Shown piece after piece: positions 18,493 through 27,089 of a stretch of 57,898 bases of DNA. Every line of letters starts with the position of its first letter. The stretch's first letter is position 1. The position numbers and the translations under genes are program-made. Source of the DNA: Planctomycetota bacterium (lineage in GTDB: Bacteria > Planctomycetota > UBA1135 > GCA-002748355); assembly GCA_011321845.1 (NCBI GenBank), contig DROQ01000080.1:1-57898 (forward strand). Reading direction: 5' to 3'. A model generated the notes under the pieces. The model was not told the DNA's origin. It searched no databases and saw only the letters and a list, made by a program, of their open reading frames with translations.

Positions 18493-19566
18493 CTATCCCC
18501 GCTTCTCGGGTCCCTTGGGACCGGAGGACCCCTCCCCCTTGCCGCCGAACTTGTCGCGCATATGCGTATCCGCCTCGATATTCTTCAAACGGAGATAGTC
18601 CATGACACCGATCCGCCCGCCACGGAAGGCTTCGGCGATCGCGAGTGGGACCTCGGCTTCGTTCGCGACCACCTTGGCCCGGTTGGCCATCACCTCCGCC
18701 TTCATTTCCTGCTCCCGGGCCACTGCCATGGCTCTTCGCTCTTCGGCCTTGGCCTGGGCGATCCTCTTGTCGGCCTCGGCCTGGTCCGCCTGGAGCCTTG
18801 CCCCGATGTTCTTGCCGATATCGACATCGGCGATGTCGATCGAGAGGATCTCGAAGGCCGTCCCCGAATCCAGGCCCTTGGCGAGGACGGTCTTGCTGAT
18901 CAGGTCCGGATTTTCGAGAACATCCTTGTGGGAATCGGAAGAGCCGATGGTCGACACGATCCCTTCTCCGACTCGTGCGATAATCGTCTCTTCTGTAGCG
19001 CCCCCGACCAGGCGGTTGATATTGGTCCGGACCGTCACTCGAGCCTTGGCAAGGACCTGGATCCCATCCTTGGCCATGGCGGAGACCTCGGCCTTGCCCC
19101 GTGAAGTATCGGGGCAATCGATGACCTTGGGGTTCACACAGGTCCGGACGGCTTCGAGGACATCTCGTCCCGCCAGGTCGATGGCCGCGGCCCGCTTGAA
19201 GTCGATGTCCAAACCCGCCCGGTCCGCCGCGATCAGGGAGCGAACGACGTTGACCACGTTTCCCCCCGCAAGATAGTGCGCCTCGAGATCGTTGGTCTCG
19301 GCCGGGACCCTCGCCTGGACCGCGGAGACCTTGGCCCGGACCACCACTCCCGGATTGATCTTGCGAAGGCTCATCCCCACCAACTGGAAGAGAGAGATGC
19401 CCGCCTTGGAGAAATAGGCCTGAATCCAGAGGTTCAGGTATTTCATCAAGACGATCACCAGGATCAAAAGAACAAGCAGCAGAAGACCTAGCGCGAGGAA
19501 CCAGAAATTGTTGGTTCCACCCGCCTGAGCCAGGATCGCTAAGAACTCCATCGACATCATCATCAC
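18493..19566 (-). CDS. floA: Flotillin-like protein FloA
   Basis: This is the SPFH-type flotillin of bacteria (YqfA/FloA). It has an N-terminal membrane hairpin ([22 protein letters not shown]), then a SPFH-like domain beginning near [19 protein letters not shown], and a C-terminal coiled region rich in Ala/Glu ([21 protein letters not shown]) that drives oligomerisation. The length (357) is close to that of B. subtilis FloA. FloA forms membrane microdomains and usually works with an NfeD protein encoded next to it, as here. The start overlaps the nfeD stop by ATGA at 19566; a run of in-frame ATGs follows, and the second is better spaced from GGGAG. Confidence 0.95.
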   Translation of the reverse strand: MMMMSMEFLAILAQAGGTNNFWFLALGLLLLVLLILVIVLMKYLNLWIQAYFSKAGISLFQLVGMSLRKINPGVVVRAKVSAVQARVPAETNDLEAHYLAGGNVVNVVRSLIAADRAGLDIDFKRAAAIDLAGRDVLEAVRTCVNPKVIDCPDTSRGKAEVSAMAKDGIQVLAKARVTVRTNINRLVGGATEETIIARVGEGIVSTIGSSDSHKDVLENPDLISKTVLAKGLDSGTAFEILSIDIADVDIGKNIGARLQADQAEADKRIAQAKAEERRAMAVAREQEMKAEVMANRAKVVANEAEVPLAIAEAFRGGRIGVMDYLRLKNIEADTHMRDKFGGKGEGSSGPKGPEKRG

Positions 19567-21632
19567 TCCCTTTCGGCTTGGGTCCGTTCATCCCCAGGCG
19601 AATTCTTCTTTGGAATCTGTTCTACCACAAGTTGGGACATTTCCACTCTCAAGACTCGCACGGGGAGACCCGCATCCAGCATTTCCCCTCGAGTCATCGC
19701 GTCCCATCGGATCCCGTCGATTTCGATGGTTCCCGAGGGCCTGAGCGGGGTCACCGTTTTACCCTCCTTCCCCACGAGCGCGAGGAGTCCCTCATCGCGA
19801 GGGAGAGCTTTTTTGGGATCGAAACTTGGACCACTCAAGAGAAACGCCTTTCCGATCCGGGTGGTGGGGAAATAGCGAAAAGCGAGGAAGAGGACCAGGG
19901 GAGCGGAGATCAGCACCCCCAACAAGAAGGTCAGTCCCACTCCCATTCCGTGCTCGAAGGAAAAGAACACCGTGGAGACCACCAGAACGCCTGAGAGGAT
20001 ACTGAGAACCCCGAAACTCGGAAAAAACACCTCCGCAGCCATCGCCAAGAGCCCCAGAAACAACAAAAAGAGGAGGAAGGGGATGCTGATGAGTCCTCCC
20101 TCCGCTTCGGACGCCGGAGTCACGAGGACCCGGTTTCCTTCTACCTTGATCACCTGGAGGAGACAGCCCTTTGGGATGAAGCGGCCATCGGTGACCACAT
20201 CGACAGGCTCACCATCCACTTCCATCTTTCCGGCTGGACGAAGGTCGGTGAGAGCCTGGCCTCGCTTGCCAAGGAGGTTCGCATGGCTCTTTTCCTGGGT
20301 CGCAGCGTTGGAATAGGCCTCCAAGGGACGTTCGGGCTCCAGGAGTATGGAGTTGAAGATGGGGATTTTGGGGAGAAAGCGGGAAACAAGCATCAAGAGC
20401 CCCACCCCGCCGAGAATGGACAGGAGAAGCCCCCAGAGGTTCCGGGTCAGGTACTCCGTTTCCCAAGGGTTTTCTGGAAGGCCGAAGGGTTGGAGGGAGA
20501 GGAAAAGGGCGATCACGATGGCGAGAAAGCCCCCGATCCCGGCAATGAGGGTCCCAGGAATGAGAAAGAGTTCGACCAGGATGAGCCCGACTCCAACGCC
20601 AAAGAGGAGGATCTCCGTCCATTCCGCCAGCCCCACGAGCCAGTTCCCTCCAAAGAAGAACAGGAAGCAGAGGACCGCCAGAGCCTCGGGAAGACCTGTT
20701 CCGGGAACCTTGATCGAAACCATGACCATGAAGAACCCAGCCACCAGCAGCAGAAAACGGATCCGGTAGAGGAAGCTCGCAAGCTCCTCGGACCAATTGG
20801 GCAAGAGGGTCTCCTTTTCCTCGGGACCGATCCCAAGCTCCCTCAAAAGGCCCTCCAGGTCCTCCACGACACCCTCGGACAACCCCAGGCGCAGAGCTTC
20901 GGAAGCGGTCAGGGTTAAAGGCCTGGGCTCCAGGACACGGTCCTCGAGCACCTGGAACTCTCCGGTTTTCAACGATTTCATCTGCTCGGTACTCATAAGA
21001 CGGGTACGCGTCACCCCATCTTTGCCCCGATACCTCAGCTCATGCAGCTCCATGGAAGGGTCCACCATGGCCTCCGCAAGCAGGGCCACCCGATCCCCGT
21101 GATGGGAGGCGAGGCTGCGGACTTGGGCCCGGACCGCGGATATATATTTTTTTCGGACCTCTTTTTCCACCTGGTTCAGGATCCCTCCAAAGAACACAGG
21201 GGTCGCGGCCCCCATGGTGGCCCCTTCCCGCATAAAGATCCTGTTGCATCCCAGGGCGATGACGGCCCCCGCGCTCAGCCCCTGGTTGCGGATATAGGCG
21301 ACGGTGTCCACTCCCTTTTCCCTGAGGTTCTTGAGAAGGGTCAGGATCTCGTCCATCCGAGCCTTGGAACCGCCGGGGGTGTCGATGTCCAAGATGAGCC
21401 GGGAAAACCCCGAGGAGACCGATCTCCTCCATGCCCTCCGGACCAGGGCCACCATACGGACGTCGATTTCCCCGTGGACTTCGACGACCATGGCCCTCTC
21501 TCCCTCCTGAGCCCTGTTCCCCTGGACCTGGGAAGCCGCGGCGCCAACCCCAAACAAAAGGGTGAGTAGGAAGATGATCAAGAAAAGGGGTTTTTGGGTC
21601 ATACCAATCCAACCGAACCAGGACGATTCCAT
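19563..21632 (-). CDS. NfeD-family membrane serine protease with duplicated C-terminal module
   Basis: This is a long-form NfeD. The N-terminal signal is followed by a ClpP/SppA-like protease domain with DTPGGS near residue 84 and the nucleophile in [11 protein letters not shown] (Ser120); Lys161 or Lys162 lies at the spacing of the catalytic Lys in archaeal 1510-N. Membrane helices start near residue 290. A C-terminal OB-like NfeD domain occurs twice: [21 protein letters not shown], then four or more further membrane helices, then [21 protein letters not shown]. Family members normally have one. It probably cleaves or regulates membrane substrates with FloA, encoded next. An alternative start is the ATG at 21602. 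Confidence 0.9.
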   Translation of the reverse strand: MESSWFGWIGMTQKPLFLIIFLLTLLFGVGAAASQVQGNRAQEGERAMVVEVHGEIDVRMVALVRRAWRRSVSSGFSRLILDIDTPGGSKARMDEILTLLKNLREKGVDTVAYIRNQGLSAGAVIALGCNRIFMREGATMGAATPVFFGGILNQVEKEVRKKYISAVRAQVRSLASHHGDRVALLAEAMVDPSMELHELRYRGKDGVTRTRLMSTEQMKSLKTGEFQVLEDRVLEPRPLTLTASEALRLGLSEGVVEDLEGLLRELGIGPEEKETLLPNWSEELASFLYRIRFLLLVAGFFMVMVSIKVPGTGLPEALAVLCFLFFFGGNWLVGLAEWTEILLFGVGVGLILVELFLIPGTLIAGIGGFLAIVIALFLSLQPFGLPENPWETEYLTRNLWGLLLSILGGVGLLMLVSRFLPKIPIFNSILLEPERPLEAYSNAATQEKSHANLLGKRGQALTDLRPAGKMEVDGEPVDVVTDGRFIPKGCLLQVIKVEGNRVLVTPASEAEGGLISIPFLLFLLFLGLLAMAAEVFFPSFGVLSILSGVLVVSTVFFSFEHGMGVGLTFLLGVLISAPLVLFLAFRYFPTTRIGKAFLLSGPSFDPKKALPRDEGLLALVGKEGKTVTPLRPSGTIEIDGIRWDAMTRGEMLDAGLPVRVLRVEMSQLVVEQIPKKNSPGDERTQAERE

Positions 21633-21840
21633 CGTTTCGCGTTCCCGAAGAATCCCCGGGAGAGGTCACCCCGGAAAAACCCTCACCCTGCCGGGAACGA
21701 GCTTTCCGAGGAATGCACAGAGCATCATCCCCCCTAAGCCGACTTGGTTCGAGCAGATACCCAGAAAAATCGGACTCACCTGCCTCCGTAGAGCCCTTGA
21801 GATTGGGGATAAAGGCCCCCCGGTTTCCCTTTGAACTTTG

Positions 21841-21857
21841 ATCGGAAAGTTTCCGAT
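21841..21857. promoter_or_regulatory. 17-bp perfect palindrome in divergent promoter region
   Basis: ATCGGAAAGTTTCCGAT has 8-bp arms around a single central G. It lies in the 249-bp gap between the divergent nfeD and HEAT-repeat genes. A poor promoter-like pair flanks it on the plus strand (TTGAAC at 21831, GATACA at 21855, 18 bases apart), so a protein bound here would block that promoter. The symmetry is seen; the operator role is inferred. Confidence 0.45.
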
Positions 21858-21866
21858 ACATGACCC

Positions 21867-21873
21867 AAGGAGG
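21867..21873 (+). promoter_or_regulatory. Strong Shine-Dalgarno that decides an ATT start
   Basis: AAGGAGG is followed, after 8 bases, by ATT at 21882, which is in frame with the HEAT-repeat gene. No ATG, GTG or TTG lies at a suitable distance in that frame; the next usable codon is TTG at 21930, which has no ribosome-binding site. An in-frame TGA at 21861 limits the start from upstream. Confidence 0.5.
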
Positions 21874-21881
21874 AAGGGACG

Positions 21882-23453
21882 ATTTCAACCGAAACCATTC
21901 CAAAGATCCACATCGGGACCGCCACCAAATTGGTGCAGTCCTTTCAGGCTGCGATCGAGGCCCACAGCCTAGGGGTAGAGGATCGCCCACGGCTCAGGGA
22001 GTCCCTCGCGGAAGATTTCTTCCATCGGCTCCAAGCCATCAACCGACAACGACCCTTTTTCTCCCTCGAGATCGAACAGAAGGGATTTTCGGTCGATGGG
22101 CGCTTCTTGAAGGGGGGGAAAGAGATTCCGGACCTCTCCTCGTATCTCTTAGGCCAGGGGATTCGGACGATCACCTTCCACGCCGGAGTCTCCAGAAGAA
22201 CGGTCCTGGATCTGATCGGGATCCTTGGGTCCGCCCGCTCCATGAGTGAGAGTTCCAGCTCTCCCTCCAAATGTCTCTGGGCCCGGGTACTCGCGCACTC
22301 TCTCCCAGGGATTTCGGTTCGGATCCTTCAGGACCTTCCCCCAAAAACCCAGTGGAACCCCTTCCTCTCGGATCGTGAGACCCAAAGAGAGGAAGAGGGC
22401 ATCCATGGAAGAGCATCGGAGATTCAGCGCCTCATCCGCACCGAGGAACATCGGGTCCTCCCCCTGGAGTTGGGGATCGCCCTACTCTCCGACTTGGTCT
22501 CCAAAGAGGCCGGGGAGCAGTGGGAGGAGGAAGAAACCCGGGAACTCGAGGCATGCCTTTCCCACCTCATCCAAGAGAAGAAAATCCGGGAGACCCTGCA
22601 TCTCCTGGACCGGGCGGATCAATGCCTCCCTCGGGACCAGAAGCCCTTCAAGATTCTGACCGCCTCCTTCGATCGGGCCATCGATGAGACCTATTTAAAC
22701 GAACTGCTCGCCGTTCTACCACCTTCCCCGGACCCTTCGATCGCGGCTTTTCTCTTGCGGATCGGCCCAAGGGTCGCCCCCATCCTTTTGGGAGCCCTGT
22801 CCCGCTCCCGCACACCGGCTCTCCACGCCTTGCTCGAAACCTTGGTCCAGGTGGATCCCACACCCTTCTTGCAAACGTTGAAAGAGAGCGACGACCCCAA
22901 TCTCCAGGAGACGGCCCTCGAGTATTTGATCGAGACCCCCACTCCCATCCCCACCCCCCTCCTCCGCTCCTTGGCCAACTCCGAGACCCCCTCCCTCCGG
23001 ACCCGAAGCGTGGAAGCCCTCTTCCGTTTCGGAGAAATCGAAGAAGAAGAAGCGCTCCACCTCACTGAGGACCCCATCGAATCCATTCGGATCCAAGCCC
23101 TGCTTTGGCTAAGCAAAAACCCCCTCTCCTTCCAAAACCTCGAAGCCTTCCTGCTCGATTTCAGCAGCCGGGAACGAGGGATGGGAATCCGCGAGCGAAA
23201 AGCCGCCTTCCAGGTCCTCGCCGCCGCCTCAGGGAAAGAATCCCCCCAAGTCCTGGACCCGTGGATCCACCAATCCAAAATGCCCTGGCGCAGAAAAACG
23301 GATCGGGAGAACCAAATCTGTGCCATTCAAGCCCTCGGCACCCTCAGCCACTTGGGCGAAATCCGGGATTATCTCGAAAAACTTCTGCTTTCCTGCCCTC
23401 CCCACCTCTGCGTTTGGGTCCAAAAAGCCTTATCCGACAGCCAGGATCCTTGA
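21882..23453 (+). CDS. HEAT-repeat protein, probable ATT start
   Basis: From ATT 21882 the product is 523 residues; a conventional start would be TTG 21930 (507 residues). The N-terminal ~110 residues include SLEIEQKGFSVDGRFL and LLGQGIRTITFHAGVS, a pattern seen at the front of bacterial HEAT and HD-type signalling proteins. The C-terminal two thirds are helical repeats of HEAT type (FLLRIGPRVAPILLGALSRS; DPNLQETALEYLIETPTPIP; TPSLRTRSVEALFRFGEIEE). It has no signal peptide, so it is probably cytoplasmic and binds other proteins. It is transcribed away from nfeD. The function is unknown. Confidence 0.75.
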   Translation: MSTETIPKIHIGTATKLVQSFQAAIEAHSLGVEDRPRLRESLAEDFFHRLQAINRQRPFFSLEIEQKGFSVDGRFLKGGKEIPDLSSYLLGQGIRTITFHAGVSRRTVLDLIGILGSARSMSESSSSPSKCLWARVLAHSLPGISVRILQDLPPKTQWNPFLSDRETQREEEGIHGRASEIQRLIRTEEHRVLPLELGIALLSDLVSKEAGEQWEEEETRELEACLSHLIQEKKIRETLHLLDRADQCLPRDQKPFKILTASFDRAIDETYLNELLAVLPPSPDPSIAAFLLRIGPRVAPILLGALSRSRTPALHALLETLVQVDPTPFLQTLKESDDPNLQETALEYLIETPTPIPTPLLRSLANSETPSLRTRSVEALFRFGEIEEEEALHLTEDPIESIRIQALLWLSKNPLSFQNLEAFLLDFSSRERGMGIRERKAAFQVLAAASGKESPQVLDPWIHQSKMPWRRKTDRENQICAIQALGTLSHLGEIRDYLEKLLLSCPPHLCVWVQKALSDSQDP

Positions 23454-23614
23454 ACCTAACTGGAAATCCCCCAGAATCCCGTCCGTATCCCGGATCATCC
23501 AAAATCAGGAATCATGCGGGGTAGGGAACCCAAACCCCGCTTTGGGGAGATTTGGCAAGATCCTTCGATTCAAACGATTCAAGAGGTTCCATCCAAAGGA
23601 GCAGGGAGAGAAAC

Positions 23615-24352
23615 ATGAGCGCAAAGATCAAGAGCAGCGAACGGACCGACCGTGTCCTGATTCGCCCATGGCCCAAGGTGGTCTTTTTCTATCCCACCAT
23701 GGTCTTCTGTCTGGTCGCCTGGTTCTTGTCCTCACTCTTTCCCAAGGTGGAAGGCTTGTCCCAGTCCCTCGGCCTCTTCTTCATGATCATCTTTTTCGTC
23801 AACCTCCTGGTCTTCGCTTTCGACTTCAATCGAATCAAATCCATCACCCTCATCTTTGGGATCATCGCCATTGTGTTCGCCCTGGTTTGGGCAAACTCGC
23901 AATGGGGCATCTGGTCCTCGATCCAGGAACTGGTGAACAAAATCGACATCCGCATGAACACCCAGTTCTATGGGTTTCTCTCGTTCATCTTCTGCCTGGT
24001 CTTTGCCATGGTTTTCCTGAACACCCGGTTCAACTACTACGAAATCAATCGGAACGAAATCCTCCACCACCACGGCTACCTCGGAGATATCAACAGGACC
24101 CCGACAACGGCCATGCGGATGCAGAAGGAGATTTACGATCTCATGGAGTACGCCCTCCTGAGATCCGGGAGGCTCATCTTTTATCCCGCGACTTCCCGTG
24201 AGGCCATCGTGATCGACAACGTCCTCAAGGTGAACCAGATAGAAGACCGGATCAAAAAGTTGCTCTCCAGCGTTTCAGTTGCGGTTCACAACTCTTCCTC
24301 GACCGAGGTCGCCGGAGGAGAAGAGGGATCCCCTCCCCCACCCCAAATCTGA
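23615..24352 (+). CDS. Conserved multi-pass membrane protein with soluble C-terminal domain
   Basis: The ATG at 23615 is preceded by AGGGAGAG at a good distance; an earlier start at 23552 would add 21 unrelated residues. The 245-residue protein has about four membrane helices in the first 135 residues (VVFFYPTMVFCLVAWFLSSL; ITLIFGIIAIVFALVWANSQ; FYGFLSFIFCLVFAMVFLN), then a cytosolic part: YYEINRNEILHHHGYLGDI, ALLRSGRLIFYPATS, IEDRIKKLLSSV. The second part has the strand-helix look of a bacterial PH-like domain (inference). It is monocistronic and convergent with the zinc peptidase. The role is unknown. Confidence 0.75.
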   Translation: MSAKIKSSERTDRVLIRPWPKVVFFYPTMVFCLVAWFLSSLFPKVEGLSQSLGLFFMIIFFVNLLVFAFDFNRIKSITLIFGIIAIVFALVWANSQWGIWSSIQELVNKIDIRMNTQFYGFLSFIFCLVFAMVFLNTRFNYYEINRNEILHHHGYLGDINRTPTTAMRMQKEIYDLMEYALLRSGRLIFYPATSREAIVIDNVLKVNQIEDRIKKLLSSVSVAVHNSSSTEVAGGEEGSPPPPQI

Positions 24353-24368
24353 AAGCCCCAGCTGGGGG

Positions 24369-25100
24369 TCAATCGTCTCCACTTCCCCCCATGATCAACA
24401 TGAGCCAATAAGCCAGCTCGGCCAAAGCAGTAAGGGCCGCAGCGACATAGGTGAATCCGGCCGCGTAGAGAACTTTTTTTACGGCGGGCATCTCGTCCGC
24501 CGCCACCATGCCCGAGCCTTCCAGGATGCGGAAAGCCCGCCGGGAGGCGTCGAACTCCACCGGCAAGGTCACAAGATGAAAGAGCACGGCCATTCCAAAG
24601 CCGATGACCCCAACCCAAAGAGCCGCCGCCCCAAGGGGTGATCCCCGCAACCCTCCCAAGAGCATTCCAATGAGAAACATGGGCATGGCCAGCCTGCTCC
24701 CCAGTCCCACGATGGGAACCAGGCTGGCCCGCGCTTCCATGGGTTTGTAGTTTTCGGCGTGCTGGAGAGCATGGCCGCATTCGTGCGCGGCAACCGCGAC
24801 CGCGGAGGGCGTCCGGCCCGTCAAGATCTCCTGGGAAAGTCTCACCGTGCGGTCCTGGGGGTCGTAATGATCCATCAGCATCCCCGGAACAGACTCGATT
24901 TTGACATCCCTCAAGCCCGAAGCCTGGAGAATCATCCGTGCAACCTCCAGACCCGAGAGCCCGGAGCGAAGGCTTCCCTTGTTGTACTTTTCAAAGGTCC
25001 CCTTGACCTTCCAGTTGGCCCACATCGCCAAAAGGAGAAAGGGACCGACGAACAAGAAGTAGCGGGGATCGAAGAAAAGGAACGCGATGAAATCCGGCAT
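24369..25100 (-). CDS. YugP-type zinc metallopeptidase, membrane-bound
   Basis: The ATG at 25100 has AGAGGAG 5 bases upstream; the in-frame ATG at 25154 gives a poorer N-terminus. The 243-residue protein has the zinc-binding motif HECGH at residues 106-110 and a likely glutamate ligand in LPVEFDASRRA, and membrane segments at residues 14-30 and in the C-terminal half, matching the neutral zinc metallopeptidase (YugP, DUF neutral Zn peptidase) family. Family members are membrane proteases of mostly unknown substrate. It is convergent with the membrane protein at 23615; the stops are 16 bases apart around CCCCAGCTGGGG, a short palindrome. Confidence 0.9.
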   Translation of the reverse strand: MPDFIAFLFFDPRYFLFVGPFLLLAMWANWKVKGTFEKYNKGSLRSGLSGLEVARMILQASGLRDVKIESVPGMLMDHYDPQDRTVRLSQEILTGRTPSAVAVAAHECGHALQHAENYKPMEARASLVPIVGLGSRLAMPMFLIGMLLGGLRGSPLGAAALWVGVIGFGMAVLFHLVTLPVEFDASRRAFRILEGSGMVAADEMPAVKKVLYAAGFTYVAAALTALAELAYWLMLIMGGSGDD

Positions 25101-25197
25101 AGACTCTCCTCTGCCCGAAAAAGTGGGAATACATAGGTGGCCCATGCACGTCATTCAAGACACCAAACTCCCAGAAAAACTTAGATGGGGTTCGGCG

Positions 25198-26895
25198 CTA
25201 AAACATGCCGTGGATCCGGCCCTGGGCATCGATGTCGATACGGGTTCCACCCGGAGTTCTTCCCAGGCCCGGCATGGTCATGACCTTGCCTGCGAGGGGA
25301 TAGACAAACCCCGCTCCTGCAGCCAGACGGATATCCCGGATGGGAAAGACATAATCCCTGGGACGGCCCTTTCGTTTGGGGTCATGGGAGAGGGAGAGAT
25401 GGGTCTTGGCCATGCAGACAGGCAGCGTGGAGAAACCTTGGTTCGAAAGCCTCTCCAATTCCTCCTGGACTCCTTCCTCATACTCGACTCCGGAAGCTCC
25501 ATACATGGAGGTAGCAAGGATTTCGATCTTTTCCTGGAGGGTCGCCTCGAGGGGATAGAGGAAACGGAAATCAGCCTCACCCGATTCGGAGGCCCGAACC
25601 ACCGCCTCGGCGAGTTCCTCCGCTCCCGCACCCCCCTTCTCGAAACATTCCGAGACGACCGCGTCGAAAGCGCCAAATTCCCTGGCCCGCGAGAGGATGT
25701 GTTCGATCTCGGTCGAGTGGTCCCCGGGAAAGCGGTTGAGACAGACCACGACGGGGACCCCATGGCGCCGCACATTGCCGATCTGAGCTTCCAGGTTGCA
25801 GATGCCTTCCTCGATGGAATCCAAATCCTCTTGGAGAAGCTCGGCGGGGAGGGGGTTGCCCGGGGCAATCTTGAAGCGACCGGAGTGGGCCTTGAGAGCC
25901 CTCACGGTGACGACAAGGACGGCGGCGTCCGGTTTCAACCCGGATTTGCGACATTTGATGTTGAAGAATTTTTCACAGCCCATGTCCGCTCCGAAGCCCG
26001 CTTCTGTGACGACATAGTCCGAGACCCGGAGGGCAATGCGGTCCGCGAGGATGCTGGAGTTTCCATGGGCGATGTTGGCAAAGGGTCCCGTGTGGACAAA
26101 GGCCAAGGTCCCCTCGAGGGTCTGCATAATGGTCGGTTGCACCGCATCCCTCAAGATGGCGGCCATGGCCCCCGCGGCTTTCAGGTTTTCGGCGGTCACA
26201 TTCTCTCCCTTCGAATTCTGCCCCACGACGATGCGCCCGAGCCGCTCCCGCAAATCCAGGATCCCATCACAAAGTCCCAGGATGGCCATCACCTCGGAGG
26301 CTGAGGTGATGTCGAAGCCCGTCCTCCGGGGCACCCCGTTTCTTTTCCCTCCCAGGCCGATTTCGATCTCCCGAAGCGCCCGGTCATTCATATCCACGAC
26401 CCGACGGAAACTGAGCCGTTCCGGACTCAAATCATGGGGGTTGTCCAAAAGGAGACTCGTGTCGGCGAAAGCGGCAAGAAGATTATGAGCCGCGGCGACC
26501 GCGTGAAAATCCCCAGTCAGGTGGAGGTTGAAATCCTCTGGGGGAATCACCTGGCTGTATCCTCCCCCCGCGGCCCCACCCTTGATTCCGAACACCGGCC
26601 CCATGGAAGGCTGTCGGATGGTGCAGGTGGCCCGCCTTCCCAAGCGGTTCAGGCCCAGGGAAAGCCCCACTGTAGTCACTGTCTTGCCCTCCCCCAAGGG
26701 CGTAGGAGTCACCGCGGTGACCACAATGTATTTTCCCATGGGGGAACTCTTGAACTTTTCCAAAACGGCCAGATCGACCTTCGCCTTGTGATGGCCATAG
26801 GGAACAAGGTCTTCCTCGTCGAACCCATAGGGAGCCGCCACTTCCCCAATCCGAGAGAGCTTCACGCTTCGAGCAATTTGTAGATCATCCATTGG
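25198..26895 (-). CDS. fhs: Formate--tetrahydrofolate ligase
   Basis: It makes 10-formyl-THF from formate, THF and ATP in the cytoplasm. The N-terminus DLQIARSVKLSRIGEVA and the ATP-binding PTPLGEGKTVTTVGLSLGL are typical, as are the conserved blocks GAAGGGYSQVIPPEDFNLHL and AHGNSSILADRIAL. Chosen start: ATG 26895 (565 residues, close to the family's usual ~557), with AAAGG upstream; the earlier in-frame start at 26931 adds 12 unlike residues. It is a single gene by spacing; neither neighbour belongs to one-carbon metabolism. Confidence 0.97.
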   Translation of the reverse strand, partial: PMDDLQIARSVKLSRIGEVAAPYGFDEEDLVPYGHHKAKVDLAVLEKFKSSPMGKYIVVTAVTPTPLGEGKTVTTVGLSLGLNRLGRRATCTIRQPSMGPVFGIKGGAAGGGYSQVIPPEDFNLHLTGDFHAVAAAHNLLAAFADTSLLLDNPHDLSPERLSFRRVVDMNDRALREIEIGLGGKRNGVPRRTGFDITSASEVMAILGLCDGILDLRERLGRIVVGQNSKGENVTAENLKAAGAMAAILRDAVQPTIMQTLEGTLAFVHTGPFANIAHGNSSILADRIALRVSDYVVTEAGFGADMGCEKFFNIKCRKSGLKPDAAVLVVTVRALKAHSGRFKIAPGNPLPAELLQEDLDSIEEGICNLEAQIGNVRRHGVPVVVCLNRFPGDHSTEIEHILSRAREFGAFDAVVSECFEKGGAGAEELAEAVVRASESGEADFRFLYPLEATLQEKIEILATSMYGASGVEYEEGVQEELERLSNQGFSTLPVCMAKTHLSLSHDPKRKGRPRDYVFPIRDIRLAAGAGFVYPLAGKVMTMPGLGRTPGGTRIDIDAQGRIHGMF

Positions 26896-27089
26896 GTGCA
26901 CCTTTGATGCGGAAACGAAAAACGGGGCCATGAGGAGGGGGGCTTACTCGATCTCTTGAAGCAACCCGGCCTTCGACCTTCTATACTGGGACGCTGTCTC
27001 CTCAGGTTCAAAAAAGAGAAAGAGAAATCCAAGAAGCGAGTCCAAATGAGCGCGGAAGCATAGGCAGGCGGGGCCTTGGATTCTTCCTT

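Noticed and set aside
24356-24367. CCCCAGCTGGGG palindrome between convergent stops as a bidirectional terminator
   Set aside because: The stem would be only 4 bp around AGCT and there is no T-run on either side, so it is too weak to call.
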